This document shows, piece after piece, positions 38,417 to 48,284 of a DNA stretch of 64,000 nucleotides. The DNA is taken from positions 4,280,501 through 4,344,500 of the forward strand of contig CP042279.1 of assembly GCA_007858575.1 (NCBI GenBank), written 5' to 3'. Numbering within the stretch: position 1 is the first letter of the stretch; each line of letters begins with the position of its first letter. The position numbers and the translations under genes were made by a program. The notes below the pieces were generated by a model that was given only the letters and a program-made list of their open reading frames with translations, was not told the origin of the DNA and did not search any database. The stretch comes from Streptomyces sp. WAC08241 (lineage in GTDB: Bacteria > Actinomycetota > Actinomycetes > Streptomycetales > Streptomycetaceae).

Positions 38417-41287
38417 CTGACTACGACTTTCCGAGAGCTCGGAATCCTTTCCGAGACGGCCGAGGCCCTGGAGGCCGTCGGCATCGTGAACCCCTTCCCC
38501 ATCCAGGAGATGACCCTCCCGGTCGCCCTCACCGGCACCGACGTCATCGGCCAGGCCAAGACCGGCACGGGCAAGACCCTCGGCTTCGGCCTGCCGATCC
38601 TGGAGCGCGTGACCGTCCCCTCGGACGTCGAGGCCGGCCGGGCGAAGCCCGAGCAGCTCACCGACGCCCCGCAGGCGCTCGTCGTCGTGCCCACCCGCGA
38701 GCTGTGCACCCAGGTCACCAACGACCTGCTGACCGCCGGCAAGGTGCGCAACGTGCGCGTGCTCGCCATCTACGGCGGCCGGGCGTACGAGCCGCAGGTC
38801 GAGGCGCTCCAGAAGGGCGTCGACGTGGTCGTCGGCACCCCCGGCCGCCTGCTCGACCTGGCCGGCCAGCGCAAGCTCGACCTCTCCCACGTCAAGGTCC
38901 TCGTCCTGGACGAGGCCGACGAGATGCTCGACCTGGGCTTCCTGCCCGACGTCGAGAAGATCATGAACATGCTTCCGGCGAAGCGCCAGACCATGCTGTT
39001 CTCGGCCACCATGCCGGGCGCGGTCATCGGCCTGGCCCGCCGCTACATGTCGCAGCCGACGCACATCCGCGCCACCTCGCCCGACGGCGAGGGCGTCACC
39101 GTCGCCAACATCAAGCAGCACGTCTACCGCGCGCACTCGATGGACAAGCCGGAGCTGGTCTCCCGCATCCTTCAGGCCAACGGCCGCGGGCTCGCGATGA
39201 TCTTCTGCCGCACCAAGCGCACGGCGGCCGACATCGCCGAGCAGTTGGAGCGCCGCGGCTTCGCCTCCGGCGCCGTCCACGGCGACCTCGGCCAGGGCGC
39301 TCGCGAGCAGGCGCTGCGCGCCTTCCGCAACGGCAAGGTCGACGTGCTCGTCTGCACCGACGTCGCCGCGCGCGGCATCGACGTCGAGGGCGTCACCCAC
39401 GTCATCAACTACCAGTCGCCGGAGGACGAGAAGACGTTCCTCCACCGCGTGGGCTGCACCGGCCGCGCGGGCGCGAAGGCACGGCGGTGACCCTGGTCGA
39501 CTGGGACGACATCCCGCGCTGGCAGCTCATCAACAAGGCGCTCGGCCTGGACTTCCACGAGCCGGTCGAGACGTACTCCAGCTCCCCGCACCTGTACGAG
39601 GAGCTGGACATCCCGGCGGGTACCAAGGGCATCCTGCCCCGCGCCGAGCGGACCCGCGCGGGTCTGGGCGCGGAGGAGCTGGAGGACCTGGGCGAGCCCG
39701 GCGGACGCCGTGGCCGCGGCCCGAAGGCGGCGGAGCGGACCGAGGAGCGCCCGGAGCGCACCCGGACCCCGCGCCAGCGCCGGCGCACCCGCGGCGGCGG
39801 CGACGCCGTCGACGCCCCGGCGCCCTCGGAGCGCACCGACGCCGCCCAGGCGGCTCCGGCCGCCGTGCCGGCGGGTGACGAGGCCCGGACCGAGTCCGGT
39901 CCGCGCACCCCGCGCCGCCGCCGTCGCACCCGGGTCGGCGCCCAGGGCTCCGTGCCGGTCGCGCAGGCGGCCCCGGTCGCCGTCGCCGAAGCCCCGAAGG
40001 CGGTCGAGACGCCGAAGACCGAGGCCCCGGCTCCGGCTCCGGTCGTCACGGAGACGCCGAAGGCGGAGACCCCGAAGGCCGACGCGCCCAAGGCCGAGAC
40101 CCCGAAGGCCGAAGCCCCGAAGGCCGAGGAGCGGAAGGCCGAGGAGCGGAAGGCCGAGGAGCGGAAGGCCGAAGCCCCGAAGGCCGAGGAGCCCAAGGCC
40201 CCCGTCGTCGTGCCCGCGCCGCCCGTCCGGAGGCCGTCCAGGCCGCTCCGGCGGTCCGTGGCCCCCGCGGCCCCGCCGCCCCGGAGCCCGCTCCGGCCGT
40301 GCGCCGTCGCCGTGCCCGGGTGCGCCCGGCCGAGGAGACCGTCTCCTTCCAGACGCCCGAGACCGCCGCGGCCGCCCTGCGGGCGCAGTCGGCCGTCGAG
40401 GCGCCCAAGGCGGAGGCCCCGGCCGCCGTCGAGGCGCCGAAGGCCGAGGAGTCGAAGCGGGCCCCGCGCCGCCGTGCGGCCGGCAAGGCCGTCGAAGCCG
40501 CTCGGGCCCCCGAGGCCGTCGAGTCGGCCGTCACGACCGTCGAGCCCGTCGCCGCCCCGGTGGCCGAGCCCGTCGCCGTCGTCGCCGAGGCCCCGGCCGA
40601 GGTTCCGGCCCCGCGCCGCCGCCGTACGGCCCGCAGGCCCGCCGGTTCGCCGGTGACCGCCGAGGCCCTGGCCGCCGAGCCGGTGGCCGAGCCGGTCGCG
40701 GCTCCGGTCGTCGAGGAGGCGCCCGCCCCGCGCCGTCGTCGCGCCGCCACCCGGGCCGCCGGTTCCCGGCGTCCGCCGAGGCCGCGATCATCGTCGTACC
40801 GGCCGTGGTGCCGGCGCCGGTGGCCGAGGAGGCTCCCGAGCCCGCCCCGCGCCGCCGCCGTGCCGTCCGCAAGGCCACCGCCTCGCCGGTGACCGCCGAG
40901 GCGCCGGTGGCCGAGGCCCCGCCGCCGAACCGGTCGCCGAGGAGGCCGCCGCCCCGGTCGTCGAGCCGGTCGCCGAGGAGGCCCCCAAGAAGGCCGCCCC
41001 GCGCGCCGCACGGCGAAGAAGGCCGTGGCCGAGGCCGCTCCGGCGGTCGAAGCCCCGCCGCCGAGGAGGCCCCGAAGGCTCCCCGTCGCCGCGCGGCCAA
41101 GAAGACGGTCGCCGCCGAGGCGCCCGACGCCTCCGAGCCGCAGGCGCCGAAGGCTCCGGCCCGTCGCCGTACGGTGAAGAAGGCCGTCGCCGAGCCGGCC
41201 GCCGAGGCCGTGGCCGGGGACGAGGAGCCGAAGAAGGCCCCGCGCCGCCGCACGACCAAGAAGACGGCGGCCCCGGCCGAGGGCTGA
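38417..41287 (+). CDS. DEAD-box RNA helicase with long low-complexity C-terminal tail
   Basis: ATP-dependent RNA unwinding, with a core of about 430 residues. Motifs: FPIQEMTLP (Q), AKTGTGKT (I), PTRELCTQ (Ia), TPGRLLD (Ib), DEAD (II), SAT (III), MIFCRTKRTAADIA (IV), TDVAARGIDVEGV (V). Motif VI reads HRVGCTGRAG, where the family has HRVGRTGR. A tail of over 500 residues of PKAE, ERKAE and APRRR repeats follows, mixing acidic and basic blocks. Start: CTG at 38417-38419 eight bases after AGAGG fits the family N-terminus (TTTFRELGIL); no ATG or GTG is suitably placed. Bases need restoring near 39480, 40232, 40300, 40770, 40925, 41005 and 41055. Confidence 0.92.
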
Positions 41288-41388
41288 GCCCGTCCCGCAC
41301 CACCGCCGCGGCCCGTCCCTCCCCGGGGCGGGCCGCGGCGGTGTTCCCGGCCGCGCCGTCCCGCCGCCCCCGGACTACAGTCCGGGTT

Positions 41389-42272
41389 ATGAGTAAGCCC
41401 AGGTCCCTGGCCCTGCCGCCGCGCACCCGCGCCCGCCGTCTCGACACCGTGCGCGGGCCGTTCGCCGTGCTCGACGCGGAGCCCGAGGGGAGCGGCGGGG
41501 ACGGTGCTGCTGCTGCCCGGGTACACCGGCAGCAAGGAGGACTTCCTGGCCCTCCTGGAGCCGCTGACCGGCGCCGGGTACCGGGCCGTGGCCGTGGACG
41601 GGCGCGGACAGCACGACACCCCGGGGCCCCGGGGCCAGGCCGCCTACCGCCGCCGGGCGCTCGCGCTCGACGCGGTGGCGCAGGCCCTGGCGCTCGGGGA
41701 CGGTCCCGTCCACCTGGTGGGCCACTCGTTCGGCGGTCTGGTGGCCCGGGCGGCGGTGGCGGTCGCGCCGGACGCCTTCCGCTCGCTCACCCTGCTCTCC
41801 TCGGGCGTCGGCGGGTCTCCCGGCCGCAGCGGATCCGGGTGCGGGCGCTGCGGGCCGGGCTCGCGGTGCTGTCGAAGGAGCGGGTCTGGCAGGCGATGTG
41901 CTGGCTGGACAGCCGGGGCGAGGAGCCGGACACCTCCGACGTGCCGGGGCTCGCGGACTTCCTGCTCCGCCGCTGGTCGCGCACCCGGATCGCCCAGCTC
42001 AGGGGCGCCGGGCGGCTGCTGCTCGACCGCCGGGACGGTACGGAGGAGCTGCTCGCGCTGCGGACGCCGCTGCACTTCGCGTACGGGACGGACGAGATGG
42101 TCTGGTCGACGGCCGACCTCGCCGCGGCGGCGGCCCGCACCGGCGCGCACCACACGGTGGTGGCGGGCGCGGGCCACTCCCCAACGTGTCGCACCCCGAG
42201 GAGCTGACGGCCCGCCTCCTCGGCTTCTGGGAGCGCGCGGTCGCGCCCCGGGAGGTCAGTACTGCGCCTTGA
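41389..42272 (+). CDS. alpha/beta hydrolase
   Basis: About 294 residues. Motifs: LLLPGYTGSKEDFLALLEPL, nucleophile GHSFGGLVARAA, acid in FAYGTDEMVWS and His in GAGHSPNVSHPEEL (last part after restoring a base near 42181). Start ATG at 41389-41391. Further bases are missing near 41497 and 41818. Its last 17 bases overlap the end of the convergent NYN-domain gene. Substrate unknown. Confidence 0.88.
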
Positions 42273-43183
42273 GGTGCTGCCAGAAGCCGTCCCGCAGGGA
42301 GCGCCGGAGCGCGGCGTGGCCGCGCAGGGAGCGGCTGAGCAGGCGCTCCGCCTCGACCAGCAGGTCCTGGTCGAACGATCCGGGCAGGTAGGGCGCGCCG
42401 GGCAGGAGCTCGGCGAGCCGGTCCCGGCCGCGCTCGGCGAGCCAGGCCGCCGCGATCTGCGCGCCGACGGAGCGCACCTCCTCGCGGGAGGGCGGCGGCT
42501 CGCCCTCGTTCTCGTACGTGGTGACGGGGCGGCGGGTGACGTACGGGCGGCAGAAGTCCAGGTCGAAGGTGCGCTGGCTGTCGACCTCCCAGAGGAGGGC
42601 CTCGGCCTGGTTGCGGCCCTCGGCGGCCTCGATGCCCCAGAGGTGGACGCGGGCGCCGTAGCCTGGGCGGCCTCGACGGCGGAGACGAGGTCTCGTCGCC
42701 GCCGACGAGGGCGGCGTCGCTGATGGCGCGGTGGCGGGCGAGGGACTCCAGGTCCGTGCGGATGAGGGAGTCGACGCCCTTCTGCTGGTTGTTGGCGTTG
42801 AGGTTGCCGAGGCGGACCTTGACGTCGGGCAGCTCGGCGATGGCCTGCTGCTCGGGGGTGTGGATGCGGCGGCGGGCGCCGTCGTACCAGTAGACGCGCA
42901 GGAGCCGGCTGTCCGCGAAGATCGTGCGGGCCTTGTCGATGAAGGCCTCGATGAGCCCTTCCGCGTCGAGGTCGAAGGAGCGCCGGTCCTCGGTGCCGAC
43001 GACAAGCAACCCGGCCGCAGCATGGACGTAACCCGCGTCGACGAAGATGGCGTGTGTGGAAGGGGTCTTGGCGACCTCGGCCAGCATCCGCCGGAGGAGC
43101 TCGTTGGTGCGCTCCAGGCGTGCGTCGAGTGCGCGCAGGCGGGCGTCGGTCTCGGTCACCTGAGTGGTGTCTGCGTCGTTCAT
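42256..43183 (-). CDS. NYN-domain putative ribonuclease
   Basis: About 308 residues. A coiled-coil N-terminus (DARLRALDARLERTNELLRRM) precedes a NYN/PIN-like domain. Its acidic residues lie in HAIFVDAGYVHAAAGLLV, RVYWYDGARRR, GVDSLIRTDLESLARH and ALVGGDEDLVSA (the last after restoring a base near 42692). NYN domains are predicted metal-dependent RNases. ATG at 43181-43183 (MNDADTTQ) is preferred, but in-frame ATG and GTG codons upstream (43204, 43264) with a repeated ADNEP stretch leave the start open. A second base is missing near 42665. Confidence 0.85.
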
Positions 43184-43301
43184 ACGCGGCTCATTGTCCG
43201 CCATGGGCGGCTCGTTGTCCGCCGGCGTCGGTTCGTCGTCCGCTGCCGTCGGTCCGGCCGCCACGGCCCCTTACTCGCCAGTATTTAGCCATCCGAAAAT
43301 T

Positions 43302-43318
43302 TTCCTTAGCGTAAGGAA
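43302..43318. promoter_or_regulatory. TTCCTTA-GCG-TAAGGAA inverted repeat
   Basis: Perfect 7-bp inverted repeat with a 3-base centre, in an unusually A/T-rich patch (AAAATTTT just before it), between the divergent NYN gene and the small gene at 43401. The shape is that of a repressor or activator half-site pair. Confidence 0.5.
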
Positions 43319-43400
43319 TGTTTGCAGGATGCATGTCGTTGTAGAGGTACGTCACGCAGTTCTCCACCAGGAGGATCAACTCAGACGAAGGGAGAAGCCC

Positions 43401-43553
43401 GTGCGCTTCGAAATCCTGCGACTCGACGACGTCGACGGCACGCCCGTCGACCGGACGGTCGTGGACGCCGCCTCCGTCAACCGGATCGTGCAGCAGGCCG
43501 CCTCGATCGGCCAGCGCATCTGGATCCGCCCCGCCGAGACCTCGGCCTCGTAA
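43401..43553 (+). CDS. conserved 50-residue protein of unknown function
   Basis: Intact 50-codon frame, GTG at 43401 after GAAGGGAG, starting MRFEILRLDDVDG and ending RIWIRPAETSAS. I recall this short sequence type (VDAASVNRIVQQAA) as a conserved Streptomyces small protein family without assigned function. Its own gap contains a possible operator upstream and a terminator downstream, so it is a single-gene unit. Confidence 0.8.
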   Translation: MRFEILRLDDVDGTPVDRTVVDAASVNRIVQQAASIGQRIWIRPAETSAS

Positions 43554-43575
43554 CAGGCCCGGTCCACACCGCACC

Positions 43576-43619
43576 GCGCCCCGCACGGACTCCGCGACAG
43601 CGGAATCCGTACGGGGCGC
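43576..43619. terminator. terminator between the small gene and marC
   Basis: A 20-base stem with two mismatched positions (43576-43595 with 43600-43619) and loop GACA, between convergent genes. Confidence 0.75.
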
Positions 43620-43647
43620 AGTGGCGTCCGGGACTGGTCCGGCGGGG

Positions 43648-44252
43648 TCAGGCGCCCCGGATCACCTGGGTGACGCCGTTGATGATCTGCTGCACCGCGA
43701 TGGCGGAGAGCATCATGCCGGCCAGCCGGGTCACCAGGACCACGCCGCCGTCCTTGATGATCCGGATGATCACGAGCGAGTACCGCATGGTCAGCCAGAG
43801 GACGACGTGCATGGCGGCGATGGCGGTCCAGACGGAGATCTGCGAGGCCACGCCGTCGGCGTGCTGCACGGCGAGGATGACCGAGACGATCGCGCCGGGC
43901 CCGGCGAGCAGCGGCATGCCGAGCGGGACGAGGGCGACGTTGACGTCCTTGGTCTGCTTGGGCTCGTCGGTCTTGCCGGTGAGCAGGTCGAGCGCGATGA
44001 GCAGCAGGAGCAGTCCGCCCGCGATCATCAGCGCGGGGACGGAGACGTGCAGGTACGCCAGGATCTGCTGGCCCAGGATGCCGAAGACGGTGATGACGCC
44101 GAAGGCGACGGCGACGGCCTGCCAGGCCATCCGGCGCTGCACCTTGGCCGGGCGGCCGGAGGTGAGGGCGAGGAAGATCGGGGTGATCCCGGGGGATCCA
44201 TGATCACGAAGAGGGTCAGGAACAGCGAGCCGAAGACGGCGACGTCGAACAC
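43648..44252 (-). CDS. MarC-family integral membrane protein
   Basis: About 201 residues with six membrane segments. Starts MFDVAVFGSLFLTLFVIMDP. Family marks include the early D-P-P-G-x-x-P loop (GITPIFLALT after restoring one base near 44190) and VPLGMPLLAGPGAIVSVILA, a repeat of the half-motif. MarC proteins are of uncertain function and are no longer thought to be drug pumps. Start GTG at 44250-44252. Confidence 0.9.
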
Positions 44253-44466
44253 GGTGGGGTGCCTTGCGGGAGAGGTGGAACGGTGGGGTGTCGCCCGCGG
44301 GATCCGGAATGTGGGATTCCGTCACCGGGGCAGGGTGTGCCGCCCGCGCACGGCACAGGGCGGTACGAAGGGTGGACCGGGAGCGGTGAGGGGCCTGCGG
44401 ACGGCTCCGCGGAACGGCCCGCGCGGACGTGCGCCGGCGGGGCGGGTTCCGTCGGGGAGGTGCGGC

Positions 44467-45327
44467 CTAGGCGGTGACGGGTCCCCGGCGCCGGGGACCG
44501 GAAGGCCCGCCGCGCGGCGGGTGATCTCGCCGTAGATCTCGGGGTCGGTGGTGTACTCGCCGAGGCGGCAGGTCTTGCGGCTGCCGTGGTAGTCGCTGGA
44601 GCCGGTGGTCAGCAGGCCCAGCTCCTTGGCGAGCCCGCGCAGCCGCGCCCGGGTCGCCTCGTCGTGGTCCATGTGGTCCACCTCGACGCCGTCGAGACCG
44701 GCCTCGGCGAGCCGGGCGATCGCGGCCTCCGGGAGCACCCGGCCGCGCTTGACGGCGAGGGGTGCGCGAAGACGGTGACGCCGCCGGCCGCCTTGACGAG
44801 GCGGATCGCCTCGACCGGGTCCAGCTCGTGCTTGCCGACGTGGGCCCGGCCGCCGTCGGCGAGCCACTCGGGCGTGAAGGCGCCGGACACGTCGGGGACG
44901 ACCCCGAGTTCGACCAGCGCCTCGGCGACGTGCGGGCGGCCCACGGAGCCGTCGCCGGCGATCCGGGCCACCTGCTCCCAGGTGACGGGGACGCCGAGCT
45001 CCCGGAGCTTGCCGACCATCGCCCGGGCGCGGGGCACGCGGTCGTCGCGGACGAGTTCGCGCTCGGTGAGGAGCGCGGGCTCCTCCGGGTCGAAGAGGTA
45101 CGCGAGCAGGTGCAGGCTGATGCCGTCCATACGGCAGGACAGCTCGGCCCCGGTGACGAGGGTCAGCCCTCGGGCAGCGCGGCGATCGCCTCGGCGTGAC
45201 CGCGGGTGGTGTCGTGGTCCGTGAGGGCGACGACGTCGAGCCCGGCGGCGGCCGCGTTCCGGACGAGCTCGGCCGGGGAGTCCGTGCCGTCGGAGGCCGT
45301 GGAGTGGGTGTGCAGGTCGATGCGCAC
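44467..45327 (-). CDS. PHP-domain metal-dependent phosphoesterase (RNase AM/YciV type)
   Basis: About 286 residues. PHP motifs: RIDLHTHSTASDG, ALTDHDT, GAELSC, VFAHP (joined after restoring a base near 44760) and SSDYHGS. Together they bind a trinuclear metal centre. Relatives hydrolyse 3',5'-bisphosphonucleotides and trim the 5' ends of RNAs. Start GTG at 45325-45327. A base is missing near 45167. The C-terminus most likely ends with TAG at 44467-44469 after one restored base near 44480. Confidence 0.88.
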
Positions 45328-45462
45328 GACGCGGTACTCCGGGGGCTCGGGACGGACGGGGACGCTCCAGCATAACGGGCGAATCGAACACGCCCGCACG
45401 GAAGGAACGCGCCGGCCCCGGGCGGGACCCCGGCGCGGCGAAGGCCCGGTCCGGCGCCGTTC

Positions 45463-46100
45463 TCAGCCCAGCAGGCGCGGCGTGAGCGCCCCGCACGGCA
45501 GCAGTTCGACCTCGGCGCCGGCGTCCCGCAGGTCCGTCAGGACCAGTTCGTCGTACATCAGGAGGCCGGACTGCTCGGGCCAGACGATCGCCCACAGCCA
45601 CAGGCTGCGCGCCTCGCCCGCGAAGACCGCGCGGTCGTGCGGGGCGCCGGTGACGTGCCAGAGCGGGGTGGGGCGCCCGGCGGCGAGCACCTTCGTCTGG
45701 GGCGGCTTGTCGATGGCCATGCCGGAGCCGGGGTCGAGTCCGTCGATGCCGGCGTACCGCGCGCCGAGGCCGACGCCGAGCTCCTCGGCGACCAGGAGCA
45801 GCTCCCCGATCCCGCCGAGCGGGCCGGGGCCCGAGCAGGCGACGGCGGTCGCGCGCCCGCCGCTGCGGTCGTCGCCGCGTACGCGACCCCGGTGAAGAGC
45901 CAGCCGACGGGCAGGGGCCACGGCATCCACACGGGCACCCGGGAGCGGTGCACCACGACGCCGAGGGCTTCGACGCTGGGCGGGACGACGGGCTGGAGCG
46001 GGTGCACCGAGCCGTGCACGTCACACTGCCAGGAGTCGGCGAAGAGGCCGGGCGCTCTGACCCGGCCACCGCACTTCGGGCAACTGGGTTCGCCCCTCAT
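45463..46100 (-). CDS. DUF6758-like protein with N-terminal zinc ribbon
   Basis: About 212 residues. Start ATG at 46098-46100 (MRGEPSCPKCGGRV), with zinc ligands CPKC and a following C-x2-H (QCDVHG). The rest (VPVWMPWPLPVGWLFTGV, LGARYAGIDGLDPG, RSLWLWAIVWPEQSG) matches a conserved Streptomyces protein that I know as DUF6758, function unknown. A base near 45865 must be restored. It has its own promoter region, divergent from the MFS gene. Confidence 0.75.
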
Positions 46101-46230
46101 AGGGCTCAACGGTCCTACCCCTTCCGTCCCGCGTCAAGGACGACCCCGAACGATCACCCGTCCGGCACGGGCCGCCCACTCGCACATCCCTTCCGCTATA
46201 CCCGCACACCCCTCCCCATATAGATGTAGC

Positions 46231-46260
46231 TTGCACTCATTAGGCCGTCTAACTTATTCT
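46231..46260 (+). promoter_or_regulatory. promoter of the MFS gene with internal inverted repeat
   Basis: TTGCAC (46231-46236), 18-base spacer, TATTCT (46255-46260). The spacer contains TTAG-N5-CTAA (46240-46252), which could be an operator. The region is locally A/T-rich compared with the genome. Confidence 0.5.
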
Positions 46261-46303
46261 GTGTATATCGCACTCATCCGGTCACCACGGAGGAACAGCA
46301 CCC

Positions 46304-47554
46304 ATGGAGAGAGAAGCGGCGCCCGTCGGAGACGCACCCGCGGGCGGGAGCATCCTGCGCCAGCCCCCGCCGTCTGGGCCACGGCCGGCGCCTCGGTCGT
46401 CGCCTTCATGGGCATCGGCCTCGTCGACCCGATCCTGCCGTCGATCGCGCAGGGCCTGCACGCGACCCCGAGCCAGGTCTCGCTGCTCTTCACCTCGTAC
46501 TTCCTGATCACCGCCGTCGCGATGCTGGTCACCGGCTTCGTCTCCAGCCGCATCGGCGGCCGCAGGACCCTGCTCGCCGGGCTCGCGCTCGTCGTCGTCT
46601 TCGCCGCCCTCGCCGGCACCTCCGACACCGTCGGACAGCTCGTCGGCTTCCGGGCCGGCTGGGGCCTCGGCAACGCGCTCTTCGTCTCGACCTCGCTCGC
46701 CGTCATCGTCGGCGCGGCGGCCGGCGGCAGCGCGGCGGCGATCCTGCTCTACGAGTCGGCGCTCGGCCTCGGCATGGCCTGCGGACCGCTGCTCGGCGCG
46801 GTCCTCGGCGACGCGAGCTGGCGCTACCCCTTCTTCGGCACCGCCGCCCTGATGGCGATCGGCTTCCTCTGCATCGCGGTCTTCCTCGGGGAGCAGCCGA
46901 AGCCGGCCCGGAAGACCTCGCTGCTCGACCCGGCCCGGGCCCTGGGCCACGGCGGCCTCGCCTCGGCCGCGGCGGCCGCGTTCTTCACAACTACGCGTTC
47001 TTCACGGTCCTCGCCTTCACCCCGTTCGTGCTGAACATGACGCCGTACAAGTCCGGCGCGGTGTTCTTCGCCTGGGGCGTGCTGCTCGCCGTCTTCTCGG
47101 TGCTCGTCGCGCCCCGGCTCCAGCGCCGGTTCGGCTCGCTCACGGTGCTCACCGGCTCGCTGGTGCTGCTCGCGGCGGACGTCGTGGTGCTCGGCTACGG
47201 CGGCCACACCACCGCGATCGTCTGCACGGTCCTGTCGGGCGCGTTCATCGGCGTCAACAACACCGTCTTCACCGAACTGGCCCTCGGCGTCTGGACGCCC
47301 CGCGCCCGGTCGCGAGCGCGGGCTACAACTTCGTCCGCTGGTTCGCCGCGGCGGCCGCCCCGTACTTCGCCCCGAAGATCGAGGAGTGGACCGACGTCCA
47401 CGTGCCGTTCGTGGTGGCCGGCGTGGCGGCGCTGCTCGGCGCCGTCGTCGTCACGGTCCGCCGCGCCTCCCTCACCCACGAGGCCGAGGAGCTGGCCCCG
47501 AAGCACGCCACCGAGGACGGCGTCGGCGTCTTCGCCAACCGACCGGCGAGGTAA
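46304..47554 (+). CDS. major facilitator superfamily exporter
   Basis: About 416 residues with twelve predicted membrane segments. Starts at ATG 46304 with GGAGGAAC upstream. MFS motif A loop is GFVSSRIGGRRTLLAG. The region LGLGMACGPLLGAVLGD matches motif C, typical of drug-proton antiporters. FTVLAFTPFVLNMTPYKSG begins the second half. Bases are missing near 46370, 46990 and 47300. It ends VFANRPAR and TAA at 47552-47554, where a damaged duplication begins. Efflux of a toxic or signalling compound is likely. Confidence 0.88.
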
Positions 47555-47871
47555 GGGATTACGGACCCGCAGGGGACCGTGCCGTGCGCCAGCCAGCGCT
47601 CCTCCAGGGCCTGCGCCCCGCTTCCACGCCGCCTCGTTCGTCCAGTTCCAGGAAGCGGACCCAGTCGCCAACCGACCGGCGAGGTAAGGGGATTACGGGT
47701 CAGTCGAGCGGGCACGGACCTGCGCAGGGGATCGCGCAGGTCCGTGCCGTGCGCCAGCCAGCGCTCCTCCAGGGCCTGCGCCCCGTGCACCCGCTTCCAC
47801 GCCGCCTCGTTCGAGGTCATCGGCAGCAGCGGCAGGAACCGCACCGGGTCCATCGGCCCGTCCAGTTCCAG
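47532..47871. repeat. damaged direct duplication at the end of the MFS gene
   Basis: A block beginning TCGCCAACCGACCGGCGAGG occurs at 47532 and again at 47666. Later parts also match in order: 47577-47620 with 47742-47785, 47621-47640 with 47793-47812, and 47641-47652 with 47860-47871. The first copy looks like the second with three internal pieces removed. It duplicates the 3' ends of the MFS and SUFU-like genes, which suggests an assembly artefact. Confidence 0.8.
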
Positions 47872-48284
47872 GTCCTCGACCAGCCCGCCCGACTCGGCGA
47901 CGAGCACCGAGCTGAAGGGGCGTCCGGCCAGAGCGGTTCGCCCACGTCGAGCGAGGCGCCCGGAGCCACGATCACGCCCTCGACCTGCGGGGTGGAGGCG
48001 AGCACCGCGAGCGGGCGCAGCACCTTGTCGGTGTCGGCCAGGCCCGCCCGTACGGTGAGGACGAGTTCCGCGCGCGGACCCTTCACCGGATCGGCGAGCA
48101 CGGCGGTCGGATCGGCCATCGGCCGCGCGGACATCCCGAGGGTGGCGTACCGCACGAGATCGCCGTCGACGAAGCGGAGCACCTCGATCCGGTCCGTGCC
48201 GAGAAACGTCACCGCGGCGCGCGCGTCCGGTTCCCCGAGGGCCGTGCGCAACCGGGCCTCGACCAGAGCAAGAACTTCTCCCAT
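47693..48284 (-). CDS. suppressor-of-fused (SUFU) domain protein
   Basis: About 196 residues. ATG at 48282-48284 (MGEVLALVEARLR). The sequence (VTFLGTDRIEVLRF, YATLGMSARPM, ADTDKVLRPLAVLASTPQVE, PFSSVLVAESGGL, FLPLLPMTSNEAAWKR) matches the bacterial SUFU-domain family, of unknown function and often linked to immunity to toxins or to stress. Bases need restoring near 47923 and close to the end, giving TAA at 47693-47695. Convergent with the MFS gene; the 3' region is involved in the duplication described separately. Confidence 0.8.
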
